Shown here piece after piece: positions 1 to 7,410 of a stretch of DNA of 64,000 bases (position 1 is the first letter of the stretch; every line of letters begins with the position of its first letter). Location: assembly GCF_019891545.1 (NCBI RefSeq), contig NZ_JAHDIU010000005.1:1-64000 (forward strand), in the 5' to 3' direction. Source of the DNA: Flavobacterium coralii (lineage in GTDB: Bacteria > Bacteroidota > Bacteroidia > Flavobacteriales > Flavobacteriaceae). The notes beneath the pieces are model-generated. The model ran no database searches. It was not told the origin of the DNA and saw only the letters and a list, made by a program, of their open reading frames with translations. The translations under genes were made by a program, and so were the position numbers.

Positions 1-479
1 CCTACAAATGATGCCGGAATCGGCACCACCACTTCGTTATAAACGGTCTGAACCGGGTTGATCTCCAGCTCGGTCCACTCTTCAAGAAGGGTATAATCCG
101 CAAACACACCGGCGTTAGCGGTGTTGGTGGTAATAAGCACCCTGTAGATCGATCCGTCGTCCAGCGCCTGTGTTAGCCTGGAGAAGAAACGGAGCTGCGG
201 GTTTGCCGGTACCGGGAAAGTCGGGGTTACCAGCCAGTCCTCAGGTATGCCGGTTGCAACGTTCTCCCTGTTAAGGTAGGCAGCGTGCGTACCTGCATAA
301 GGGGGTTGCGTTATGTTGCCAGCCTGGCTTTGCGCCCAGGTGACAGCCGGCCCTATGCCATTGTTGTATATCTCCCAGCCGGTAGGCGGCCAGGTGCCTT
401 CAAAGCCTTCAAGAGGCAACTGTGCGAAGGCGCAGAATGACATTAATGACATGAAAAGCATCAAGGTAATTTTTTTCAT
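1..479 (-). CDS. Secreted choice-of-anchor/cleaved-adhesin-like protein, N-terminal part
   Basis: Only the first 159 codons are present; the gene runs off the left edge. The start ATG (477-479) opens a signal peptide (MKKITLMLFMSLMSFCAFAQ), followed by LPLEGFEGTWPPTGW and a stretch with ATGIPEDWLVTPTF and RFFSRLT. This FEG..PP.GW..PEDWLVTP layout is typical of cleaved-adhesin (choice-of-anchor J) jelly-roll domains, which in Flavobacteria are usually the N-terminal part of T9SS-secreted surface proteins. The sorting domain would lie outside the window, so secretion by T9SS is inferred. It is divergent from lpxH. It could instead belong to a secreted enzyme that carries this accessory domain. 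Confidence 0.75.
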   Translation of the reverse strand, partial: MKKITLMLFMSLMSFCAFAQLPLEGFEGTWPPTGWEIYNNGIGPAVTWAQSQAGNITQPPYAGTHAAYLNRENVATGIPEDWLVTPTFPVPANPQLRFFSRLTQALDDGSIYRVLITTNTANAGVFADYTLLEEWTELEINPVQTVYNEVVVPIPASFV

Positions 480-700
480 AGACATTTATATTTAGTAGTT
501 TATGTTTAAGAACCGAAAATTACGGAAAAAATGTTAATCATATTTAGCATAAATTATATATATCACACTTTTTACCTAAAAAAAACAAAATTTTGTAGTT
601 TTGTTATGAATATAAAAAATCTACATTTTAATTAAAATTTATAAGCTGTGATGGCTACTGCCTGCCTTGATTGTTATCTTTGCAGGAGGTATACATATAT
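480..700. other. AT-rich divergent intergenic region
   Basis: This 221-nt region separates the adhesin-like gene and lpxH. It contains the palindrome ACAAAATTTTGT (about 584-596) beside TAGTTTTG (596-603), a plus-strand match to the Bacteroidetes -7 element that precedes only a 9-codon ORF. The better lpxH promoter element is at 675-682. No RNA gene was recognised. Confidence 0.4.
675..682 (+). promoter_or_regulatory. -7 element upstream of lpxH
   Basis: TATCTTTG matches the Bacteroidetes consensus TAnnTTTG and lies 18 nt before the ATG at 701. No convincing -33 TTG is visible. AGGAGGT (684-690) follows directly and is one of the few Shine-Dalgarno-like strings in the window; it would lie at the very 5' end of the transcript. 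Confidence 0.5.
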
Positions 701-1453
701 ATGAATAACAAAAAAATCTTTTTTGCATCAGACCAACATCTGGGAGCGCCAACCCCTGAACTTAGTTTTCTGCGGGAAAAGAAATTTGTGCAGTGGCTGG
801 ACACTATTAAAGAGGAAGCCGAAGCTATTTTTCTTTTAGGTGACCTGTTCGATTTTTGGTTTGAGTATAAAACTGTAGTACCTAAAGGGTTTGTAAGGGT
901 ATTGGGCAAACTTGCCGAAATAAGGGACAGCGGCATACCCATTTACTTTTTTACGGGCAACCACGACCTGTGGATGCATGATTATTTTGAAAAAGAACTT
1001 AACATACCTGTTTACCACCGCCCTCAGGAATTTACTTTTAGCGGGAAGCATTTTCTTATCGGGCACGGCGATGGCCTGGGCCCGGGCGATAAAGGTTACA
1101 AGCGGATGAAAAAAGTATTTACCAACCCATTCTCTAAATGGCTTTTCCGGTGGCTGCACCCTGATGTTGGTGTAAGGCTTGCGCAATACCTTTCGGTTAA
1201 AAATAAGCTAATATCCGGTGATTCAGACGTGAAATTCCTCGGTGAGGAAAATGAATGGCTGGTACAATACAGCAAGCGCAAACTGGAAACCAAACACTAT
1301 GACTACTTTATTTTCGGGCACAGGCACCTGCCAATGCAGATTAAAGTAGGCGAAAATGCCACCTATATTAACTTAGGCGACTGGGTAGGCTATTTTACTT
1401 ATGGTGTTTTTGACGGTGAGACTTTTGAGTTGAAAGAATATAAGTCAATTTGA
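701..1453 (+). CDS. lpxH: UDP-2,3-diacylglucosamine diphosphatase LpxH
   Basis: A 250-aa calcineurin-like metallophosphoesterase that removes UMP from UDP-2,3-diacylglucosamine to give lipid X in lipid A synthesis, at the cytoplasmic membrane. The full metal-site set is visible: D11-x-H13 (ASDQHLG), GDLFDFWFE (D48), GNHD (N87, H88), GHGDG (H122) and FGHRH (H207, H209). FDFWFE and the following segment are typical of LpxH rather than general phosphoesterases. Length is close to E. coli LpxH (240 aa). An in-frame TTG at 671 would add ten residues, but the ATG at 701 begins directly with the conserved core and follows the promoter element. It converges on recJ with a 27-nt gap. Confidence 0.9.
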   Translation: MNNKKIFFASDQHLGAPTPELSFLREKKFVQWLDTIKEEAEAIFLLGDLFDFWFEYKTVVPKGFVRVLGKLAEIRDSGIPIYFFTGNHDLWMHDYFEKELNIPVYHRPQEFTFSGKHFLIGHGDGLGPGDKGYKRMKKVFTNPFSKWLFRWLHPDVGVRLAQYLSVKNKLISGDSDVKFLGEENEWLVQYSKRKLETKHYDYFIFGHRHLPMQIKVGENATYINLGDWVGYFTYGVFDGETFELKEYKSI

Positions 1454-1480
1454 AAATTGTTCAATAAAATACATTTTGAG

Positions 1481-3178
1481 CTAATCTTCGCAGCGTATAT
1501 CCCTTAACCGCAACTGCAGAGTAGTTTCACCATTCCAGGTGTTTTCATCTATAGAGTAAGCTGCATCAAACGCATTGCCGTTACAGGCCAGTTCTTTTTT
1601 GGCTGCCAGCCCAAAGCCTACCGCCGGGAAACCGGCACTCTCATCCTGCTTTACAAACAGGCGCAGGTGGCTGCCATCGGCACCCATTTCTTTACCATAA
1701 CCACTGTCCTTAATAGTACGGGTTAAGAAAACAGGTGTCATATTACCGGGGCCAAAAGGTTCGAATTGCTTTAGTATACGGCAGAATTTAGGGGTAATAT
1801 CATTAAAATTAATTTCAGCATCAATGGTTATTTCAGGAACAAGCAATTCAGGGTTGATAGTTTCCTTAACTACCTGCTCAAAACGGGTGCGGAAACCTTC
1901 ATACTGTTCTTCTTTAAGTGTTAGCCCGGCAGCATACATGTGCCCGCCAAACTGCTCAAGATGCTCCGAACAGGCATCGAGCGCATTATAAATATCAAAA
2001 TTCTTCACCGAGCGTGCCGAAGCCGCAAGCCTGTCGCCGCTTTTAGTAAAAACAAGTGTGGGGCGGTAGTAGGTTTCGGTAAGGCGAGACGCCACTATGC
2101 CTATCACGCCTTTGTGCCAGTTTTCATTATATACAACAGTAGTGTAGCGGCTTTCGTCTTTATTATCTTCTATTTGCTGAAGCGCCTCTTCCGTAATTTG
2201 CTTGTCAAGCCCACGGCGGTCGGCATTATATTCTTCTATCTGCGATGCAAATGCTTCTGCCTGTGCTATATTCTTTTCGGTAAGCAGTTCAACGGCATGG
2301 TTACCATGTTTAATACGGCCTGCTGCATTAATGCGCGGCGCCACTACAAACACTACATCACTAATGGTGAGATCTTTTTTCTTCAGGTTTTGGATGAGTG
2401 CCTTTATACCCGGCCGCGGATGGGTATTTATCACCTCCAGCCCGAATTTTGCCAGCACACGGTTTTCGCCTGTTATGGGTACAATATCGGCAGCTATGGC
2501 AGTGGCAACAAGGTCGAGGTACGGGTTAAGGTCGGCTATGGTTTCGCCGCGGTTGGCACCCAGTGCCTGTATCAGTTTAAAGCCGACACCGCAGCCACAC
2601 AGTTCTTTATACGGATAATTGCAGTCATCACGCTTTGGGTCGAGTACCGCTACAGCTTCGGGCAGGGTATCGCCGGGGCGGTGGTGGTCGCAAATTATAA
2701 AATCGATGCCCTTGCTTTTGGCATAAGCCACTTTATCAACAGATTTTATACCGCAGTCGAGCGCTATAATTAAGGAGCAGCCATTGTCGTCGGCATAGTC
2801 GATACCCTGCGTGGAAACCCCATAGCCTTCGGCATAGCGGTCGGGTATGTAGGTAGCAACATTTGGGTAAAACGAGCGCAGGTAAGACGACACCAGCGAA
2901 ACTGCCGTAGTGCCATCCACATCATAATCGCCAAACACGAGTATATTCTCACCATTGGCTATTGCCGACTCTATGCGATGTACCGCCTTATCCATATCCT
3001 GCATCAGGTAGGGGTCGTGCAGGTCTTCCAGCGACGGACGGAAAAACTTTCGTGCCTCCTCAAAGGTTTCCACACCACGCTGCACCAGCAGCGAAGCAAT
3101 AACGGCATCTACAGTAAGGGCTTCGGCAAGGTGTTGTACTTTATGGGTATCGGGTTGTGGTTTGAGAGTCCAGCGCAT
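1481..3178 (-). CDS. recJ: Single-stranded-DNA-specific exonuclease RecJ
   Basis: A 565-aa DHH-superfamily 5'-3' ssDNA exonuclease used in RecFOR recombination and base-excision or mismatch repair. Visible motifs are VFGDYDVDGT (D84, D86, D88), the later metal aspartate in LDCGIK, the family DHH triad at 164-166 (CDHHRPGD), and the DHHA1-type signature FGGHMYAAG near residue 420, followed by the OB-fold-like C-terminal domain. Length fits the bacterial family. It lies 85 nt downstream of an AT-rich unknown gene on the same strand, which may have been inserted between rsmI and recJ. Confidence 0.95.
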   Translation of the reverse strand: MRWTLKPQPDTHKVQHLAEALTVDAVIASLLVQRGVETFEEARKFFRPSLEDLHDPYLMQDMDKAVHRIESAIANGENILVFGDYDVDGTTAVSLVSSYLRSFYPNVATYIPDRYAEGYGVSTQGIDYADDNGCSLIIALDCGIKSVDKVAYAKSKGIDFIICDHHRPGDTLPEAVAVLDPKRDDCNYPYKELCGCGVGFKLIQALGANRGETIADLNPYLDLVATAIAADIVPITGENRVLAKFGLEVINTHPRPGIKALIQNLKKKDLTISDVVFVVAPRINAAGRIKHGNHAVELLTEKNIAQAEAFASQIEEYNADRRGLDKQITEEALQQIEDNKDESRYTTVVYNENWHKGVIGIVASRLTETYYRPTLVFTKSGDRLAASARSVKNFDIYNALDACSEHLEQFGGHMYAAGLTLKEEQYEGFRTRFEQVVKETINPELLVPEITIDAEINFNDITPKFCRILKQFEPFGPGNMTPVFLTRTIKDSGYGKEMGADGSHLRLFVKQDESAGFPAVGFGLAAKKELACNGNAFDAAYSIDENTWNGETTLQLRLRDIRCED

Positions 3179-3263
3179 GAAAATCTTTTAGCTTTGCGAA
3201 GATAAAGATTTCAAAAAGTCCCACTAAACTTTTACCTGTTGTTTTCTATTATAATATAAAATA

Positions 3264-4181
3264 TTATTTATTATTAATGTATTCTTCACCTGCTTTAGTG
3301 GTGTATTTGACACCATTTATACTATATTCAATTACTAATTTTACAAAAGATTTTGTTACCTTAATGTGCCCATTTTCATCTATTTTTCTATTTTGAACTA
3401 ATACAGTATTAATCGCAACTTTATTGTTTAATATCATTTCGCCATTTTGAATCATTGACTTAAAATAGTTATCTTGCATTTGAAAAGAAATAATTTCATT
3501 TTTATAAAAGCCTTTCCACAAAAAATTTCCAGATTTTAAAACCGGAGAAATTAAATCAATAAGTGCTTCTTCTATATGATTTTCTGGGAGTTCATCAGTT
3601 AAAAGAATGTAATTATGAAATTTTTCTCTTTTAATTTCACGATCGGCTCCTACAGGCTCATAATTGTATAATCTTTGAGCAGAAATTTTATGAATTCTCT
3701 TATACTGTATTATTCTTTTATAAAAATTAGACCTTCTCCAAATTATCTTATAATTCAATGAAAGTAATTCTACTACTTTTATAATTAGCTTATCATCAAT
3801 TTCTTCTTCTGATAGACTCTTGAGTTTAAGTTCTCGTAATTCATTCCTTTTTAACTCATTATCTAATTCTAAATTATCAATTTGTAGTTGAGTCAATTTT
3901 TTATTTTCGACTGGTTTACGAGATAATATGATTGCTATCGCGCTAACGATTAATGTTATTTGATTTACGTTCTCGCCTAAAAACTTCCAAATTTCAATGA
4001 ATCCCCCTTCACTTGGAGGCTCACTCTGTACTAAAATTTTTAAATCTAAAGTTTTAGCAATATCATAATACAGATTTAAAAGCTCTCTTTCACACTCATT
4101 TCTCACAATTGCATTAAACCCATGAGTATCGTCAGAAAAATAATAATGAAGTTGAAATTCGTTGGATTTTAAAACACTCAT
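3264..4181 (-). CDS. Unknown AT-rich protein with one membrane helix
   Basis: A 305-aa protein with no family I recognise. The N-terminal ~60 residues look soluble (DDTHGFNAIVRNECERELL). One hydrophobic segment follows (about 72-88, ITLIVSAIAIILSR), then a charged helical, probably coiled-coil stretch (QLQIDNLELDNELKRNELRE), and a C-terminal domain of about 150 residues ending in a WKGFYK/VLVQNRKID region. Its base composition is clearly more AT-rich than rsmI and recJ on either side, and it interrupts their run on the same strand. This suggests a recently acquired accessory gene. A soluble-TM-coiled coil-effector layout occurs in some defence proteins, but nothing here shows that function. 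Confidence 0.7.
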   Translation of the reverse strand: MSVLKSNEFQLHYYFSDDTHGFNAIVRNECERELLNLYYDIAKTLDLKILVQSEPPSEGGFIEIWKFLGENVNQITLIVSAIAIILSRKPVENKKLTQLQIDNLELDNELKRNELRELKLKSLSEEEIDDKLIIKVVELLSLNYKIIWRRSNFYKRIIQYKRIHKISAQRLYNYEPVGADREIKREKFHNYILLTDELPENHIEEALIDLISPVLKSGNFLWKGFYKNEIISFQMQDNYFKSMIQNGEMILNNKVAINTVLVQNRKIDENGHIKVTKSFVKLVIEYSINGVKYTTKAGEEYINNK

Positions 4182-4266
4182 CTATAAAAGTCTTTAAACC
4201 CTCCAAATTAACATTTTTTACGACACAAAATCAATTATTTAAAAAATAATTTGAAAATATATCAAT

Positions 4267-4944
4267 CTACCTCCCTGGCTTACCCCCCACAATTGCCACA
4301 ATCTCGCCTTTAGGCGGGTGGGCTTCAAAATGTGCCAGTACTTGTTGTGCTGTGCCGCGAACAGTTTCCTCATGCAGCTTGCTCAGCTCGCGCGATACCG
4401 ATACCGGGCGGTCTTCGCCAAAGTATTGTACAAACTCTGCCAGGGTTTTAACCAGCTTGTGAGGAGATACATAAAACACCATAGTGCGCGGTTCTTCGGC
4501 AAGGGCAAGGAAACGGGTTTGCCTGCCTTTTTTGTCGGGCAAAAATCCTTCAAACACAAACTTATCGTTGGGCAGCCCGCTGTTAACCAGCGCGGGCACA
4601 AAGGCCGTAGCGCCGGGCAGGCACTCTACCGGTATATTATTTTCCACACAGGCGCGGGTAAGCAAAAAACCGGGATCGGATATGGCAGGCGTTCCCGCAT
4701 CCGATATCAGCGCGATGGTCTCCCCTGCCTGTATTCGCTTTACAATGCCTTCTACCGTTTTATGCTCGTTGTGCATGTGGTGGCTCTGCATGTGGGTGGC
4801 AATCTCAAAATGCTTCATGAGCTTGCCGCTGGTGCGCGTGTCTTCCGCCAGTATCAGGTCGGCTTCCTTTAGCACCTTTATAGCGCGAAAGGTCATATCT
4901 TCAAGGTTGCCTATAGGCGTGGGAACGATATACAGTTTGCCCAT
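4267..4944 (-). CDS. rsmI: 16S rRNA (cytidine1402-2'-O)-methyltransferase RsmI
   Basis: A 225-aa SAM-dependent tetrapyrrole-methylase-fold enzyme that 2'-O-methylates C1402 in the ribosomal P site. The signatures are the N-terminal LYIVPTPIGNLEDMT, LAEDTRTSGKL, the loop ALISDAGTPAISDPGFLL, LPGATAFVPALVNSGLP and FEGFLP. E. coli RsmI is longer (286 aa); Bacteroidetes forms lack the C-terminal extension. Its ATG overlaps the stop codon of the upstream acidic gene by one base (TAATG), so the two are translationally coupled. Confidence 0.93.
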   Translation of the reverse strand: MGKLYIVPTPIGNLEDMTFRAIKVLKEADLILAEDTRTSGKLMKHFEIATHMQSHHMHNEHKTVEGIVKRIQAGETIALISDAGTPAISDPGFLLTRACVENNIPVECLPGATAFVPALVNSGLPNDKFVFEGFLPDKKGRQTRFLALAEEPRTMVFYVSPHKLVKTLAEFVQYFGEDRPVSVSRELSKLHEETVRGTAQQVLAHFEAHPPKGEIVAIVGGKPGR

Positions 4945-6227
4945 TAATCAAATTTTTTCTCTACCAGTGCCATAAAACGCTCTTCATATTCTTCTTTGTC
5001 CTTCCAGTTATTATAGTCGGGCTTTACAAGGTCGTTTATAAAATCGCGTGCATCACTGAATTTATCAAAGGTATTCAGTTGCGAAAGCACGCGGTTAAGG
5101 TCTTCTCCGCTGCCGCCAAACAGGTGCTTTTCAAAAGCAATACGGTCGTTAAGCCCCAGGTTTATGGTTTTGCCAAAAGCATCGTTAAGCGAACGCTGCC
5201 CTGCTGTTGCTGTCGGTTGCGGTGCAGCAGGCTTAGGTGCTTCCTGTTTTGCAGGCTCCGGTTTTGGCTCTTCTTTCGGCGCTTCCTGCTTTTGTTCTTC
5301 TTTGGCGGGTTCTTCTTTTTTAGGCTCCCAGTTCTGCCAGTCGTCTTCCTGCGGTTTTGTTTCCGCAGGTGCAGGCGTTTCGGCCTTTACCTCATCTTTC
5401 CTTACAAACTCCGGCTCTTTATAATCGTGGAAATCTTCAAACGAAATTTCTTTCTGCTTTACAGGGGTTTCGGGTGCAGGCTTGCGCTCAAAGGCAAACT
5501 CAAAACCAACACCCGATTTTTCTGTTTCAGTGCCTCTATCGGCAGCTATGGTTTTTATTTCGGCATCCTCAGCCTTTTCTTCCATTTCAGGCGCGCTGTC
5601 CTGCTCTTTCTGATATACTTCTTTAACGGCTTCCTCTTCCGCTTTTACATCATCGGCAGGCTTTTCAAGCTCTATTTTGTGCTCCGGTTCTTTAGCCTGT
5701 TCTTCTTCCTTCTCATCCGCTACACCTGAATCAAATTCCGGTTTTGCTGCGTCTTTATTTTCTGTTTCTTCTTCTTTCTGCTGTTCCTTTTTATCTTCCA
5801 CGCCCGATTCAAACGCCGGTTTTTCATCAGCTTCGTCAGCAGTATTTATTTCTTCCTGCATTTCTTCCTTTTCGGGTTCCGTTTCCTGTGGCTGCGGTTC
5901 TTCTGCTTTAGCCTCCTGTTGCTGCGCTTTCTCTTCCTCCTTTACAGGGGCTTCGGTTTTTTCCGCTGTTTTATTTTCAGGCTCACCTTCAGTTTCAGCT
6001 TTTGGCGCCTGCTCTACTCCGTAAATTTCTTCCAGCTTTGCTTCGGCAGATGCATAGCCTATGGTTGGTTTTACATCGTTGAAATTATCTTCTACAAATC
6101 TTAGTACCGAGAGTTTTTCATACAGCCTGAGGGTTTCTTCCTGCAACTGCTCAAGCTCTGACCTGTTCTTTAATTTTAATATCCTGTGTGCTATACTAAT
6201 TAATTCGGCTTCTAACTTTTTCTTCAT
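4944..6227 (-). CDS. Long acidic low-complexity protein upstream of rsmI
   Basis: A 427-aa protein in three parts. The N-terminal ~80 residues are helical (MKKKLEAELISIAHRILKLK, then FVEDNFNDVKPTIGYASAE). The central ~250 residues are almost entirely Glu, Lys, Ala, Pro and Gln and are expected to be disordered; GV(A/E)D and AFESGVEDKKE/EFDSGVADEKE recur in imperfect copies. The conserved-looking C-terminus of about 80 residues is folded (SLNDAFGKTINLGLNDRIAF, HLFGGSGEDLNRVLSQLN). The gene is coupled to rsmI by a one-base overlap. Function is unknown; the two folded ends joined by a charged linker suggest a scaffold or tether. Antisense ORFs along the linker are compositional shadows. Confidence 0.8.
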   Translation of the reverse strand: MKKKLEAELISIAHRILKLKNRSELEQLQEETLRLYEKLSVLRFVEDNFNDVKPTIGYASAEAKLEEIYGVEQAPKAETEGEPENKTAEKTEAPVKEEEKAQQQEAKAEEPQPQETEPEKEEMQEEINTADEADEKPAFESGVEDKKEQQKEEETENKDAAKPEFDSGVADEKEEEQAKEPEHKIELEKPADDVKAEEEAVKEVYQKEQDSAPEMEEKAEDAEIKTIAADRGTETEKSGVGFEFAFERKPAPETPVKQKEISFEDFHDYKEPEFVRKDEVKAETPAPAETKPQEDDWQNWEPKKEEPAKEEQKQEAPKEEPKPEPAKQEAPKPAAPQPTATAGQRSLNDAFGKTINLGLNDRIAFEKHLFGGSGEDLNRVLSQLNTFDKFSDARDFINDLVKPDYNNWKDKEEYEERFMALVEKKFD

Positions 6228-6267
6228 AACTTTTAGGATTAAACGGAGTCGCGCAATAGATTTTTAA

Positions 6268-6275
6268 TAAATTTG
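6268..6275 (+). promoter_or_regulatory. -7 element upstream of tdk
   Basis: TAAATTTG matches TAnnTTTG and places the transcription start near 6282. That is downstream of the in-frame TTG at 6273, which supports the ATG at 6330 as the tdk start. Confidence 0.45.
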
Positions 6276-6329
6276 TTTACGTACAAAGTAACAGAAAACA
6301 TTTCTGTTTTACAGCCTGAAAAATACAAA

Positions 6330-6977
6330 ATGTTTCTCGAAAATACAGTTAACCATAAAGAGCAGTTCGGGTGGATTGAGGTGATATGCGGCTCGATGTT
6401 TTCGGGCAAGACAGAAGAGCTGATACGCCGCCTTAAAAGGGCGCAGTTTGCACGCCAGAAGGTAGAAATTTTTAAGCCCGCTATAGACACCCGCTACCAC
6501 GAGGAAAAGGTAATATCGCACGATGCCAATGAAATTCGGTCAACGCCCGTGCCCGCCGCCGCAAACATACGCATACTGGCGCAGGGGTGCGATGTTATCG
6601 GCATAGACGAAGCCCAGTTTTTTGACGATGAAATTGTAGCCGTTTGCAACGACCTTGCCAACAGCGGCGTCCGCGTTATTGTAGCCGGGCTGGATATGGA
6701 TTTTAAAGGCAATCCTTTCGGGCCTATGCCTGCCCTTATGGCTACCGCCGAATATGTTACTAAAGTACACGCCGTGTGCACCCGCACCGGCAACCTTGCC
6801 AATTACAGCTTCAGGAAAACCAATAATGACAACTTAGTATTATTAGGCGAAACAGAAGAATATGAACCCCTTAGCCGTGCAGCCTACTTTAAGGCGATGC
6901 GCGAAGGGCAGGGAAAGGGAAAAGATAAAAACGGTAGCAAGCCTATTGATGAAAATCAGGGTAGCGATACAAAATGA
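6330..6977 (+). CDS. tdk: Thymidine kinase
   Basis: A 215-aa type II thymidine kinase that phosphorylates thymidine to dTMP in pyrimidine salvage. Motifs: P-loop [23 protein letters not shown], Walker-B-like [24 protein letters not shown] and the lasso-region residues [10 protein letters not shown]. The zinc-binding Cys pair of many bacterial TKs is missing its second cysteine (VCTRTGNLA in place of CxxCG). I start at [15 protein letters not shown], since the ORF extends upstream only through a TTG that overlaps the promoter element. It converges with the next gene, the 3' ends overlapping by 22 nt. Confidence 0.92.
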   Translation: MFLENTVNHKEQFGWIEVICGSMFSGKTEELIRRLKRAQFARQKVEIFKPAIDTRYHEEKVISHDANEIRSTPVPAAANIRILAQGCDVIGIDEAQFFDDEIVAVCNDLANSGVRVIVAGLDMDFKGNPFGPMPALMATAEYVTKVHAVCTRTGNLANYSFRKTNNDNLVLLGETEEYEPLSRAAYFKAMREGQGKGKDKNGSKPIDENQGSDTK

Positions 6978-7294
6978 CCGATCAGCAGGCCTTCGGCTAA
7001 AATGGCTTCTCCTTCATAAATGGGCACATTGTTAAGATCGCTCCAAACCAGTTTGTATTTTGCGTAGGTATTGGTGTCTTTAGCGCTTATGGCGCTAACA
7101 ATTAGCCTCGCATGCATTACCTTATCAGGTTCGCGCCAGGTAGTGGCATACTCACCCAGGTAAGGCTCGGGGCCTGCCACCAGCAAGACAGAGTTTTCGG
7201 TGCTGACTGTAAACTGCTCATTGTTGGTGTACTCACCCTGCAGGTTACCATCCTCTGTTTTTTTCATGTAAAAAGACCCTATAATCCTGCTCAT
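6956..7294 (-). CDS. Small unknown conserved-type protein
   Basis: A 112-aa protein beginning [12 protein letters not shown]. An eight-residue upstream extension (MPQIRHQI) is possible but reaches into the promoter element. The sequence reads as a compact beta-rich cytoplasmic protein ([30 protein letters not shown]) with no signal peptide or membrane helix. I do not recognise a family. Its last 22 nt lie inside the 3' end of tdk on the other strand. Confidence 0.65.
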   Translation of the reverse strand: MSRIIGSFYMKKTEDGNLQGEYTNNEQFTVSTENSVLLVAGPEPYLGEYATTWREPDKVMHARLIVSAISAKDTNTYAKYKLVWSDLNNVPIYEGEAILAEGLLIGHFVSLP

Positions 7295-7315
7295 AATTTG
7301 GTGCCTTATCTGTGG

Positions 7316-7323
7316 CAAAAGTA
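7316..7323 (-). promoter_or_regulatory. -7 element for the 112-aa gene
   Basis: The plus strand reads CAAAAGTA, giving TACTTTTG on the minus strand, 21 nt upstream of the ATG at 7294. No -33 element was seen. Confidence 0.4.
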
Positions 7324-7410
7324 TAAAATATAGTATGTATTAACGCCATTATACCGGCAGGGAAATTAAACTTATTTCTTACTTTTACAGTTATACAAAA
7401 GCACTTACAA

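Noticed and set aside
584-635. Promoter-like TAGTTTTG followed by a 9-codon ORF
   Set aside because: The ORF is too short, there is no -33 element, and the real lpxH promoter lies downstream.
1940-2773. Long plus-strand ORF (277 codons)
   Set aside because: It is fully antisense to recJ, Cys/Tyr/Phe-rich with no family pattern, and explained by codon bias of recJ on the other strand.
5079-6104. Plus-strand ORFs of Cys/Phe/Arg- or Ser-rich composition
   Set aside because: They are antisense to the Glu/Lys/Ala-rich linker of the acidic gene; GAA/GAG repeats read backwards as Phe/Ser/Leu codons.
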